Below are positions 11,701-22,915 of a DNA stretch of 64,000 bases, in pieces. This stretch comes from Gonium pectorale (lineage: Eukaryota > Chlorophyta > Chlorophyceae > Chlamydomonadales > Volvocaceae). A model generated the notes under the pieces. The model worked only from the letters and a program-made list of their open reading frames with translations. It ran no database searches and had not been told where the DNA came from. The stretch is from positions 262,174-326,173 of the forward strand of contig LSYV01000077.1 in assembly GCA_001584585.1 (NCBI GenBank), in the 5' to 3' direction. Each line of letters opens with the position of its first letter. The stretch's first letter is position 1. The position numbers and the translations under genes are program-made.

Positions 11701-14700
11701 AAAGACGAGCTGCCCAGCTGCAGCATCTACTCGGCCTGTCCGCGCGCGCTGCAGGTGAGGCCCTCCCCCATCCCCATGCCTGCGCCGTCGCCCTGATCCC
11801 CGATCCCCCGCTGAGCCTATGTCTGTTACGGCCATGGGGAGTTGAAGGGAAAGGAGAATGAACAACGACGAGCTGGGCGCCAGGGCCATGGGGAAAGCAG
11901 CCGCGCCGTGCAGGTGTCACGGGACGTACGGCAATTACATGTGTACAAGCCGGCCGTACAGACGGCCGTACATGCAGCTGCGGCTCCTTACCCCAGGCGA
12001 TGTTCCTCGGGACGAGCACCGCATCGGGTTCGTGGGTTTGGGATCCCCCTGGGGGACGCCGCTTGTCAGTAGTCCGTACTGCGGTCGCGCTCGCCTCCCT
12101 GCATGCTAGTGCAGCATGCTGACCCCGCAGACCCCGCTCCGCCGCTCGCCTCCGCAGGGCCGCCTGCCGGCGCTCCGCTCCATCCGCAGCTCGCAGCAGC
12201 ACAGCCTGGGTGTGCTGGATGCGCCCGCGGGCCAGGTATTGTTGGCCTGTAGTGGCCGTGGTCTTGGTGGGGTGTTGGAAAACATGCTGGCGGTGGCAGG
12301 AGGGGATGAAACGCGCAACTGCACCAATTCTCCTTGTCAAGCAAGGACTACCACGCCTGATGGCCACAATGAAGTAAAAGACGGCGATTTCCCTTATCAC
12401 AGGTGGTGGTGGTGTTCATGCACGTGGTGGGCGCCATGAGCATCCTGGACTGGCGGCCCGACCTGGCGCACACGGCGCTGACCATGTTCCGCGACCACGT
12501 GACTCTGGAGCTGATCAAGTACCAGGGCTACCTGGTGGGTGGCGGGCGGGTGGCGGGTGCCGAACTGCCGGCCCACGGGTTGGGAATGGGGTAGTTCAGA
12601 CGTACTTTCCAGGCCAGTGCTCCCGCTGCAGCACTTGGGTCGCCGCGGGTCCCTGGGCTGGGTCTTTCTGAAAGAGTCCACCAGGATGCTGCTGGGACGC
12701 TCCCTTCCCTGCTGCCCCTTTGTCGGCCGGCCACACCGCTGGCCCTGTCCCTTGCTGCTTAGGTCGAGGCAGTGGATGGTTTGGTGCTGGCGTCCTTCTC
12801 GTCGCCTTCCGCCGGGCTGCGCTGGGCCGTCAAGTGCCAGCACGACATGACCATGCTGCCATGGCCACAGGTGCGGATTCCCAGGCGTGGGGTTTAGGGC
12901 GGGTCCAGCCGTGATGCAGACGAGCCGCGTTAGAGTGCATTCAGGACGGACCGCGGGTGGTGAAAAGGTGGGTGACAGAGGTGGCGAAACGTTGCGGGCA
13001 GTAACGAGTGGTAGCGCGGTGGCGCGGGCCCAAAGGTGTCGTCGCTGGCTGGGCGCAAAGCGTGCGCGTGGAGACGGTCATCCGAGCAGGGCAGCGTGCA
13101 AGGCCGCCGGACGGGAGAATGCGGCGGCCAGACCTTCTCCGTTCGACCGGCTTCCAAACCGTTTAAGACCATTCTGAGGACCCTTGGCTGCTCAATCTTC
13201 CCGACTGCCCCAGGAGCTGCTGAGCCACGAGGCGTGCGAGGAGTGGCTCATTCCGCGGGTCAACGCCGTTAGCGGGCTCACGGAGGAGGCGCTGCTCTTC
13301 AGGTGCGCGTCCCGCAGCGCCGCGCCGTGCCTTTCCGCTGTGCGGCGGCGCGGGCGGCCCACTGCGCTTGCCGCCGTCAAGCACAACCGCTGCGCCAACA
13401 CGGCCCCTCTCCCGGCACCCACCCCATGCACGCGCTCCATAGCCTTCGTCCCTCCCCTCGCGCCACACACCCGCCCGCCTCCCATCCTTGCCCGCATACC
13501 CTGGCGCCCGTACGCCATCTGCTGATCGCCGCCCCGGCTGGTCCGCTCTCTCTCTATCTTCGTATGCAGGGGCCTGCGCCTCAAGGCCGGTGTTGACATG
13601 GGGCGCCTCCGCGGCGAGATCAACTGCATCACCGGCCGCATGAGCTACCGGGGTCGCGCCATGAACCGCGCGGCGCGCATCGTGGCAGCGGCCGGCACCG
13701 GCCAGGTGCGCGCGGCTGCCATCGCTTCAACCAGCGGGGGTTGGGGTCTTCCTGCTTTGGCCTAATGTGGAGCCTGTGGCGCATTACGGGCTCTGGCACG
13801 CGGATCGCTGCGCGGCGTATGGGCTGTAGAAGCCTGCCACTTGCTGCCAACCACGGACGCAGGCGGCCGGCCTTAGGGGGTCAAGGTGCGCCCCCACGCG
13901 CCGCCTGTTGTTGTGCCCCAATACCGAAATCCAACAGCCCGCCGCACCAAAACACGCACACACTTGGGCGCCACAGGTGCTGGCGTCGGCGGAGGTGTGG
14001 ACGGCCAGCAGCACGCAGGCGGCTGCGCAAGTGTGTGGCTTGACGGCTACCAGCATGGGGCAGTTCACCCTCAAGGGCGTCTCGGAGGCGCTGGAGCTGT
14101 TCCGCATCAAGTGAGCGCCGCCGCACGGCGCCCGGGTGTGGGTTCGTCGCTGCTGTACTCCAGCCGCTCATTCGTCCCCAGCGACCACCTTGCTTGCTTG
14201 CCCGCCTTGCGCAAAGCAGGCACGTGATACGCGGTAAACTGCGCATCGTGCTCATGTCGCGCCGCAAGCGTTATACCGCCGCAGGCTTCTGGAATGAATG
14301 GCGGCTACGGTTTAGGCAAATGAGCGGCGCAACTTCCCTTTGTTCCAATTCCCCCAGGACCACCACGGAAGTGATCTCCAAGCGCACCAAGGCCATGATG
14401 AACAGCCAGGAGGACCCCCTGGATCTGGATGAGCTGCCCATTGCCGACCCCGTGGTCGCGCTCCAACACCATAATACCATCAACAACGCCTCTTCCGGCG
14501 CCGCCGCCACCGCGGCGGCGGCCAGCAGTAACGGCGCCGTCGGCGGCATGGGCAGCCCACCGCACAGCCTGCGTGCGGCCAGCACTAGCGCCGCCGTCGG
14601 CGGCGCCGGCGGCGCGGGGGGCGTGCTGCCGTCGCGGCTGTTGCTGGAGCGTATGCACTCCATGTCGGGCGGCCTGGCGGCAGCGCTGCGGCGGGAGGAG

Positions 14701-17062
14701 AGCATGTCCCGCGGCGCGGGCGGCAAGGGCGGCTCCATCAGCCGGCAGATTTCCCGCAACGTCTCCATGCGGTCGCGGCGCTCGAGCCGCCGCAGCAGCG
14801 TGGGCAGCCAGTACAGCGCCCTCGCAGCCAACACAATGGTGGCGCTGGCCCGCGGGTCGCTCGACGGGCGCGCGGACACGGCCTCGCCAGCGCGCTCCGG
14901 CGGCGGTGCAGCCAGCGGCGGCGGGAGTGCGGCGGCCCAGCCGTCGCTGGCGCTGCCTAGCTTTGCGGGCTCCGGCGGGATTAGCACCCAGGCCTCAATA
15001 TCGCTGACTGTGCCGACGCCGTTGGGTGGGTGGGGCGGTGTGTCAGTCGTGGCGAGAGCGATTGAGGGTGGCCTGCGCTCGCGGGCCTTCACCGCCGGCC
15101 CTGTTGCCGCTCCATTCTGGGCAGCCCTTCTAACCCCTTATAAGCGCGACTCCGCTTCGGAGCGCAACGGGAACAATTCTCGTTCCCCACCTCTATACCG
15201 CCCCTCCATCCCCTTTTCCACTCATGCCCCTTGCCCCCCCCTGCCTTATATCGGTCGCAGGCGGCGCCGGCANNNNNNNNNNNNNNNNNNNNAACGGAAC
15301 GAACTTACTTCCTTCCCCTCCCTCTACTACCCTCCCCGCCCTCCTTCCCTTTCCCTTCCACCATCCGTCCCTCCCGCCCCCCTGCCTTATATCGGTCGCA
15401 GGCGGCGCCGGCAGCCCCGCACTGCCGCCCGCGCTCGTGGTCGCGTCCAGCACCTTCCCAAACGCCAGCGGCTCGGCCGGGCCCAGCGCCTTCCACCTGC
15501 CCTACGCCGGCGCGCCCTCGGTCGGCTCCGGAACCCGCACATCCCGCAACTCCGCCGGCGGCGACCAGGCGGACACCGAAGGCACCCGCTCTTCCAACCA
15601 GCGCAGCTCGAACGCCTCGGTCCGCTCGGGCGGCCAGATGCCGCTGCTCGGCCGCGCCTCCCACACCGCGGCCTCTGCCATCCTGGGCCCCGGCGCCGGC
15701 GCCGGCTCGCAGCAGCAGTACCAGGTTCCCACCGCAGGCGGTGCGGCAGCGGCCGCCACCACGTCCTCGCCTGTGCTGCTGCGCCCCGGGCCCGGTCCGG
15801 GGCTCGTGCGCCACCTGTCGACCCTCATCCGCTCGGCGTCGATGGCGCTGTACGGCACCTCGGCGCCGCATGGTGGCGGGCCCGGCGGCGTGGGCGGCCA
15901 GGGCCCGCTCAGCGGCCCCACGCAGCCGCTCCAGACGCACGGCTCCGTCACCATGACGCTCTCCCCCACACCCGAGAGTGGCTACGACACACAGGGCTCG
16001 ACGCGCGGCAGCGGCGGCGAGCGCCGCGCCAGGCTGAGCGTGTACCGGGAGTCGACCTTCACGGCCGCCTCAGCGGCCGCCATGGGGCTGCCTTCCTCGG
16101 CCAACCCCAGTCCGGTGCAACCCGGCTCCGGCGGGGCGGCGGGTGGCGGCGGCGCCACGCTGCGGGAGCTGCTGCCGCCGCGGCTGCGCGCAGCGGGCGC
16201 TCTGTTCCGCGTGGGCTCATTCAGCGGGTGCGTTGCGGTTTTGGAGCAGCAGGGGGTGCCTGTGACGCGGCCGGGCATGCGGTGCAGCAACCCCCGGTGG
16301 CACGACGTGGGAGTCCTGTATGTGTGGGAGAGACAGTCGTCCTGCTGGGTCCTGGCCCATTCTCTTGTATCCAGGTCCCGTGCCCTCGGAACCCCGTCCC
16401 GCAGGCAAGTCCGCCGCCGCGGCGACGACAGCGCCACGCACACGAGCGAGTACGGCGAGTCGACGTCTGTGCGCGGCGGCCGCTCGCCGCCCGGCCACCG
16501 CCTAAACTCCACCGCCTCCACCACCGGATACGTGGCGACGGCGATCGGCTCCGCCTCCGCGAGCGGCATGGCCAGCCCGCCCGAGACCAGCCGGCGCGGC
16601 TTCCGGCGCAGCAGCCTGGACCCGCTGCTCCTGCGGTCAGTGGAGCGCGCGGGAGCCGCGGGGCGCCGGCCCCGGCAGGACGCGATGCCGCTGGGCGGGC
16701 TGGCCGAGGCGCCAGAGGTGGGGGAGGACAGCTTTGTGATCGTGGTGGGGGAGCACGGGGATTCAGACGAGTCGGAGGGCGAGCGGCCGTCGGACATGGA
16801 CCTGGGCACGCGCGCCTCTGTGCTGCACGCAATTGGCAGCACGGGTGGCACCGGCGGGGGGGGTGGGATGCATGGCAGCTCGGGCCTCGGGCTGCAAGGT
16901 AGCGGGGTTGCTGGCAGCGGCGCGGTGATGTCGATGGGCACGGCGGTGTCGCCAGCAGCGGCGGCGTTGCGGGAGGAGATTGGCGTCGCAGGCGACACGC
17001 CCGCGCCAGTAGTACAGCCGAACTCGAGGAGCCGTGGGTTGGGACTTGGGTTCCTGCGCTGA
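2742..17062 (+). CDS. Receptor-type class III nucleotide (probably guanylyl) cyclase
   Basis: Predicted single-pass membrane cyclase converting GTP (or ATP) to the cyclic nucleotide. Twenty exons: 2742-3295, 3581-4576, 4861-5071, 5413-5575, 6022-6071, 6329-6406, 6528-6596, 6831-6904, 7272-10499, 11109-11286, 11641-11754, 12158-12235, 12403-12534, 12763-12870, 13214-13302, 13570-13705, 13977-14110, 14358-15025, 15402-16227, 16405-17062. They total 8,544 nt in frame. The ATG at 2742 begins a signal peptide (MSRSLLAWLCFAGLALA). Residues 25-590 resemble an extracellular solute-binding protein. A TM helix lies near 591-613. C1 has TDIQDST (D642) and EGDSF (D686), interrupted by about 1,075 low-complexity residues (732-1808), then RGLRVRMGVHSG. 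C2 (from 1932) has His at the first metal Asp position but keeps MNRAARI (N2073, R2077). Glu1977 and Ser2066 sit where guanylyl cyclases carry Glu and Cys/Ser. A Ser/Gly-rich tail of about 715 residues follows. Ligand unknown; adenylyl activity is not excluded. Confidence 0.92.
6647..6697 (+). mobile_element. Short repeat element, copy 1, with 12-bp flanking duplication
   Basis: A 51-bp insert in cyclase intron 7 is bounded by the perfect direct repeat ACATGCTACTGT (6635-6646 and 6698-6709). Its core GCGCTTACGCTCGTCGTATG and its 3' end CCTTTTCA recur in the other copies. The flanking duplication suggests transposition; variable 5' ends with a shared 3' end suggest 5'-truncated non-LTR insertions. 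Confidence 0.65.
10575..10615 (+). repeat. 41-bp repeat, intron copy 1
   Basis: This segment in the cyclase intron after the giant exon recurs at 11843-11883 with one mismatch (TAAAC versus TGAAC). Shared words include GAAGGGAAAGGAGAA and ACGACGAGCTGGGCGCCAG. It could be a local duplication or two copies of a dispersed intronic repeat. Confidence 0.75.
11843..11883 (+). repeat. 41-bp repeat, intron copy 2
   Basis: Second copy of the 10575-10615 segment, in the cyclase intron following exon 11641-11754, same orientation. See copy 1. Confidence 0.75.
15241..15272 (+). repeat. Duplicated intron/exon junction abutting an N gap
   Basis: A 32-bp stretch (CTGCCTTATATCGGTCGCAG plus the first exon bases) ends exactly at the gap and recurs at 15382-15413, where it forms the acceptor of cyclase exon 15402. 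The surrounding pyrimidine-rich intron is also similar on both sides. An unresolved contig overlap is more likely than a biological duplication. I use the second copy as the acceptor. Confidence 0.7.
15273..15292. other. Assembly gap (20 N)
   Basis: Twenty N, probably a placeholder of unknown length, inside the cyclase intron between exons ending at 15025 and starting at 15402. Reading straight through it gives spurious long ORFs. Confidence 0.99.
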
Positions 17063-17820
17063 CTGACGGCGGCCGGTTAGGTGCTAACACCTGGGCTTCA
17101 GGGTAAGGGGAGAGCTTACGGTCCTGGCGTAGTGACAGTGCCTGCACTTGAGAGAAAAACTCGACGTATCGGACTTATGATCCAGTGACTTGCTGAAGTA
17201 CAGCGGGCTGTGCCTTAACGCGGTCCTCGCTGATTTGCACGAAAGCTGAGGTCCAAAGTTTGGTTCTTTTGCATGGCGTTGTGCACTCGGGCAAGCTCGC
17301 AAGGAGCCGCTGTCATTGGGGACCCTCGGGCGGTTCATCAATGAGCTCGCGGAATGGAGGCGTGTGGTGCACGGCGATGCAGTCAACGTGCAGCATGGAA
17401 AGCAAGCACGTGCACTTGAGTGCACATATGGAAGTGATGTCGCGAGCGAGCGTTTAGGGTAGAGTCAAACCGGGTGTGTTCTTTCAGGCGTGTGCGTTCA
17501 AATGCGCGCGTAGGTGTTTCGCCGTGGCATACGGCAGTTGGCGCACCTGTTGATTGGGGGAGTGATAATTATGATTTTACTCCAAACAGTTTGCCCTTTT
17601 TTATGCTTGTCATCGGTAGGCTTCTCGCGGTTGTCCGCTGCGACCAGTTTGGAAATACGAATCAAACTCCGGGGGCATTTGACGACCTACTGACATCCTA
17701 TACAGGTGCCTATGTCCACTATAGCATAGGCCTGTTCAGTGGGACCTGTCACTTGCGCGGGAAGGTCGCTGCTTTGTAACGATCGACGCCAGCTGCTGCA
17801 CAGCAGGACCGCTGGAAAGG
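17063..17820 (+). other. Cyclase 3' region and POLD3 5' region
   Basis: No coding sequence supported. A TGTAA at 17775-17779 would give a cyclase 3' UTR of about 710 nt and leaves only a short 5' UTR for POLD3, so the two transcription units are closely packed. Confidence 0.5.
17775..17779 (+). promoter_or_regulatory. Candidate TGTAA polyadenylation signal (cyclase)
   Basis: TGTAA is the usual polyadenylation signal of volvocalean algae, and this is the first I see after the cyclase stop. It lies about 40 nt before the POLD3 ATG. A five-base match alone is weak. Confidence 0.4.
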
Positions 17821-20800
17821 ATGTCTGTGGACGACCTGCCAGCAATCCTGCAGGAGCTGGACAGCTTTGTGCATGACGAGTTGAAGGTCAGTTGGTCTGC
17901 AGTCGCTCCCGGCAATCAAAAGCTCTCAGACGAATGAATTATGTGCTCGCGTGAATCCCAGGTGCTATCATACAAATGGGTTGCGCGGCACTACTCCATC
18001 TCGGCCAACCTCGCCAAGCGGTATGAGCGGTGGTATGTATGACTGCACGGGGGGGAACACCAACACTGCTGTCCCTCCTCGCCAGGATCCTCTTTCAGTA
18101 TGTCGAGCAGCAGCGTGACAAGGTTCGGGCTGTGTTCCTAGTCTCGGGATGGGACAAGCAGGAGCCGCCCGGCCACGTGCACCAGCTGGTGGAGGCGAGC
18201 CAGCTGCAGGGTGGGTGGCTCTGGCGTCTCTATGTCAAGGTCCGGTCCTAGGGATCGTCTTATGACGTTTATTGTTCACGGTGCGGTACGGCGCACAGGT
18301 TCACCGGGCCCGTTCAGCCACGGGTGTAGCACGCGCACTACTGCCGCGTGGGCCATCCGGAGACAGTGATTCCTTGTGCTGTTTTGTTGCAGTGTACAAG
18401 GAGTCCCTCGTCGACGTCACGGGCCTCCACGTGTACAGGTGAGGCTGGCGCTTGGCGCTTTAGAGTATAACGGAGCAAAGCTGCAGGCATGGTACCTTCG
18501 CAACGCCCGCTCTGCGGTGCCGCCATGGGATTTTTGGGATCCGTCCTTACTAGGGGAAATCTTAGCCCTCGAGGACCGCCATTCCCAGCCGCTTTGATCG
18601 CACAAGCATAGCCGACTACCGTATATTGCAGTAAATCACAACCGAGCTTCCTGCCGTGCTCCTTCCCGCGCAGCGTGGCGCCGAACCAGGCCCTCAACCC
18701 GGACAGCTTGTGGCAGACCACCTATCAGCAGTCTCAGCAGCTGCTCAAAGAGATTATGTCGGGCAATCCCAGCGCCTCGGCGGATACGTTTCGCAAGAAC
18801 GGCTGCAGCGCCGTGCGTTTCAACGCGCCCCCGCCCGTGGCACGGCCGCCGCCGGCGGTGCCCGCAGCCGGCGGCGCGGCTGCGGCGCCGGCTGCCATTG
18901 CCAAGGCGCAGCCGGCGCGGCCGCCGCAGGCTCAGCCAGCTCAGCAGGGAGACGCACGCGGCGTCACTTCCATGAAGGACACTGGTACGGAAGGGGATGG
19001 GCCAGAAGCACCGCAGGGCATAGGTAGCGTTGAGTTGCCACCACCATGAATGGCCACCAGCCCACCACCATTGCGCAGCCCTCCCTTGACAGGCTGAGGT
19101 CACATTTTGAAGTGCAAACGCGGCGATACCGCGCCGCTGCTTTGGCAGATAGCGTGATGTGTTAACGGCTGCCTTGTGCCCTGCGACAGCTGCTTCCAAG
19201 CAGCTGTCGCAGGGCACACCTGTTGGAACACCTGTCATCATTATGACCATATCACAGCCGCTCGGTTGCATGGCCGTATGTGGGTGATAACACGTTAGCC
19301 GCCCTACCCTGACTTCCGTGCTTTTACAGCAGCCCCAGCGGAGGCCGCCGCCGATTCCCTAGCACAGGCGCCGGGTAAGCCACTGTTGCTGCACAGACCT
19401 CTCTCTTACCGTTTGGAATGGGGCGAACCAGTATCGGCTGTAGCATCGATCACCCTTCGCTGCAATGCTGTAGTGAGTTTTGCATTGGGAAGGTACGAGG
19501 TTCAAGCATTCTGCCGTCTGGGTGTCTGCAGTATCCCTTAGCACACGCTGCATACATAACGCTCCGTTCCACAGGGCGGCTGTCCACCAGCCCGCCAAAG
19601 CCCATCGGAGCCTCGCCGCCCAAGCTGCCGGCTGCGGCCGCCAAGGCCGCCGGTAAGGGCTCGGCGACCGCGCCGGCGGCAAAGCCGGGTAAGACACTGG
19701 CGAACATGTGGAGCAAGGCCCCAACCAAGCCAAAGCCGGCAACGGCGGCGGAGCCGGCGGCGGCGGCGAAGGCAGTGGAGTCGGCAGCAGCCGAAGCGGT
19801 ATTGGACGGGGATGAGGACGCGGATGCAGTCCACGTAACGGCGGCTGGGAACAGCAAGGGCCGGAAGCGGCGAGGGACGCACATCGAGGACAGCGATGAC
19901 GAGGCGCAGGAGGCACAGGAAGATGAGGCAGCAGCAGCGGCGCCGGAGCCCGCAAGCGCCCAGCCGGCGGCCGAGCCGCAGGGCAAGAAGGCAGCTGCCA
20001 AAGGGAAGCAGGCCGGCAAGGTGGCGGTAAGCTGTTCAGGACGGACCTGCTCGGTTTCATGTGCGCGAGAGAGAGTAGACGGTGTGCTGCGGTAGCATAT
20101 ATTCTTGCAGAAGAGCACATCGTGCAAAGCGGTGCTCGTGGGATGTGGCATACCTGTCAAGGGCTACGCACCAGGGTTCCCTCGCGTCTGTAAGTTTACA
20201 AGCCACCTGACCGACTCAAATGGACAACTCGCCGTTTGCAAGCGTCCCAATCCCACGCTCGGCACTGGCGGTCGGACTTACGTTGTTGTGGACCTGTGCG
20301 GTGCTCGCGCCATGGCCCTGCTACAGGGCGGGGATAAGGAGAAGGCGGGTGCGAAGCGTGCCAAGACGGCTGCGGCCAAGAAGCCCGAACCCGAGCCGGA
20401 GCCGGAGCCCGCACAGAAGGACGTGGTGCCCGATGCGGCGCCGGCGGACGTCGACATGGACGACGCTGTCCTTGGAGCCCTGGACGCAGCTGCTGCGGCG
20501 CCGGCACCGGCGCAGGCGGCCGCCCCGGCGGTGGCGCCGTCCCGAGCGGCAGGTGCGGTAGTCTCCTCGATAGCTTCAATGGGGGAGTGGAGAGGCTGCT
20601 GTGTTCCCGTTCTCGCCTCCATTGCGCGCTGCTTTGTACTGCCTGAGGGTCCCAGCCGGTTGGAAGCAGCCCGCCGAGTACCTGTACCTGGTTATGCTAC
20701 GTTCGTTGGTTTCACGGTCATTCAGCAATCACGCGGGACAATCACGCGGGACAATCACGCGAATAGGCAGGGCTGGTCCTGTGAAGCGCACGTGGGCCCA

Positions 20801-21426
20801 CGGGTGTACGGCCGCAGGCGCTGGAGGCCGCGGGCGCAAGGTGACGAAGACGTACATTAACGACGAGGGAGAGGAGGTTACGGATGAGGTGTACGAGGAC
20901 GGGCCCGCGCCGCTGCAGCCGCAGCAACCGCAACAGCAGCCGGCGGTACATCCGCAGTCGGCGGCCGCCGCGAAGGGCACTGCCAAGCCGGCAGCTAAGC
21001 CAGCCCCCGCAAAGGCCAAGGTAGGCGCTGCTGCCGATGCAGTTTAGCCGTACAGCTGAACTTTTCGCTTCTGCGGCTGGACAACCAGCGTGAAATATAC
21101 GGGAACGTTAGGGTGCGCGTTTACCTGCCGTCGTATGGCGCGCCAGGGTTGGTCGTTTGTGTCCCTGCATGTCGGCGAATCCGCCATGCTGAACGGATGC
21201 GTACATCGGTTGTCCGTGCAGTACTGCAACCAGGTGACCTTGCATCCCCAGGCTTCCATGCTTTGTGATGGCCCTCGTCCGAGGCGGCACGCATACGATG
21301 CATTTTATAACAGCCGCACAGCCTCTGACCGTGTGTGACCCGCCATGATGCACTGTGTGGCTGCTGCAGGGCAAGGCCCCTGCTGTCGGCCAGAAGTCCA
21401 TGACGTCGTTCTTTGCCAAGAAGTGA
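17821..21426 (+). CDS. POLD3: DNA polymerase delta subunit 3 (POLD3/Cdc27/p66)
   Basis: Accessory subunit that links polymerase delta to the sliding clamp PCNA in the nucleus. Ten exons keep phase for 529 codons: 17821-17886, 17962-18020, 18086-18210, 18393-18438, 18674-18984, 19330-19374, 19575-20026, 20327-20552, 20818-21020, 21370-21426. The N-terminal 115 residues match the family in order: LQELDSFV, VLSYKWVARHYSIS, ILFQYVEQQRDK, RAVFLVSGW, and DVTGLHVYS. The middle is Ala/Pro/Lys-rich and disordered with an acidic IEDSDDE segment. Near the end RKVTKTYINDEGEEVTDEVY matches the conserved C-terminal block of POLD3. The last exon encodes the PIP box QKSMTSFF followed by AKK and TGA. Length is a little above human POLD3 because of the low-complexity middle. 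The acceptor at 20818 has alternatives nearby in the same frame. Confidence 0.93.
19176..19217. repeat. Perfect 20-bp-arm inverted repeat in POLD3 intron
   Basis: Arms 19176-19195 and 19198-19217 are exact reverse complements (arm 1 is GTGCCCTGCGACAGCTGCTT) separated by only CC. It lies in POLD3 intron 5 (18985-19329). It could form a tight hairpin in RNA or a cruciform in DNA, or be the footprint of a small palindromic element. No function can be read from the sequence. Confidence 0.85.
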
Positions 21427-21780
21427 TGCGACCAGAGCGCGACTAGAGCGTCTGTTGAGGGGCCGAGCGCCCGCGGCGTCCGGTACTGAGGCATGCCCTT
21501 GGACAAGGTTGACAGCGTTTGGGACAGGGTTGCGCCGAGGCCGGCCTCTCCTGCATAACCGAATGGACGTGCACTGTATGGATGGGCATGCGGATGCGTG
21601 CGCAGGATTCGAGTAGGTTGTTGGTGCGAGTTGCGTAGGCAGCGAGGCAGGGTCGCTAATAGCGCATGTGGCGACGTCAGCGCAGCAGTAAAGAGCTAGG
21701 GACAGGGCCATGGCTAGCTTGTGTGGGGTCTGTCGCGCAGGGCGGCGGGCGGTTACGGTTAAATCGAAACAGAAGCAAGG

Positions 21781-21834
21781 GACGGCTACCTCTTCGGTCA
21801 TACACACCCGATGGTGCGACGTTGCCAGTAGGGC
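21781..21834 (+). repeat. Dispersed 54-bp segment, copy 1
   Basis: Similar to 57780-57831 on the same strand, sharing CGGTCATACAC, GCGACGTT and AGTAGGGCG-like words. In one frame both encode related peptides (LPLRSYTPDGATLPVGR versus LPLRSYTPEGATFPLGR), with mostly conservative differences. Probably fragments of an unrecognised mobile element ORF or of a gene fragment. Confidence 0.6.
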
Positions 21835-22369
21835 GCCGAGTACATTGCAGGGCGGGCGACGGAGACGAGCAGACGGGACCTCCCGGTGTTGGGCAGCGGC
21901 TAGGTGGGATGTAGAGATGGCAGACCGGGCGGGCGAGGTGTTAGACGAACTTACCAGTCCATCGGCGACTAGCGGTTACTAGACCCAGGGGCGCCCAGCC
22001 CGCCACCCTTCACGTGATACATTGCGCAAGTGCAATGCGACGATTGCCGTGGGAGATGCTCATGTACTGCATGTACTCCACCGTTTTACGAGTGGAGACC
22101 TGTCATCACAATCGCTGCCTTGGCACAGGGGGGCCATGTGGCATGAACTAAAAACCCTCTTGCTATGCCGCGTGGTCTGTTGGGGAGTCTGCGTCGTAGA
22201 TCTTACCTCCACCCTAAGAATTCCACGATGATAGCTATGAGTCGCTGGGTTTCCATCCATCTGTGCGGCAGCGACCGACTGGCACGAAGACCCTTGCCCA
22301 GGCGCGCCGGAGGGTACTCAGGAGGGGGTCGATTTTCCCATCTCCCAATAGTTCTGGTTTGCGAATCTA

Positions 22370-22915
22370 CCCAAAACCCCAATCTCGCTGGCGCGCAGAA
22401 ACCTCATCTTGGTTTCAAGGCAGGCGGGCTAGTTTGCCATCTTAAGTCGCGGAGGTGGTCCGCGAACGCATTCTTAGCTGCGTAGTCCCGCCCCGAAGCA
22501 CAATCTCAGCTCGTATTCCCTGCCGCTCCCGTGACATGCGGTGATTGCCAAGTACCGGTACGTGGAGTCGCCAGCAGAGCACACCCATGACAGTGTAGTG
22601 CTGCGGAAACACCTACGTATCACGCACGCAGGATTAGCGGACATATGGAAACACGTTGCACAACCGAAGTGCGTTTGTGGCGCCGATTGTTGAAACACAG
22701 TACATGTGGTTTCAAAGGTCACTTTCACCATCTGGAATGCTGTGGCGCCCTGCCTTGTGCAATCTCGGCTACGCGTCACGGCGGCAGAAACCGCATCTCG
22801 GTTTTAAGACCAGCCGCCATCCCGCCAATCTGAGGCAGCGCGCGGGCGCCCTGAAACGCAATCTCGGCTATTGGATAGGCCCCGTAAACGCAATCTCAGC
22901 TTGTGGCCGCGCCCC
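22370..22915 (+). repeat. Diffuse array of a degenerate AAACGCAATCTCGGCT-like word
   Basis: Variants of this word occur about seven times at irregular spacing (for example near 22378, 22398, 22499, 22758, 22790, 22857 and 22889), often preceded by GAAAC or GTAAAC. The spacing is not constant, so this is neither a simple tandem satellite nor a CRISPR array. Confidence 0.5.

Noticed and set aside
14194..16902. A 902-codon open frame running through the N gap in the cyclase region
   Set aside because: It continues through introns and the placeholder gap and changes frame relative to the conserved protein. The spliced model with consistent phases explains the region better.
22370..22915. CRISPR or tandem satellite
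   Set aside because: Spacing is irregular and the words are degenerate.
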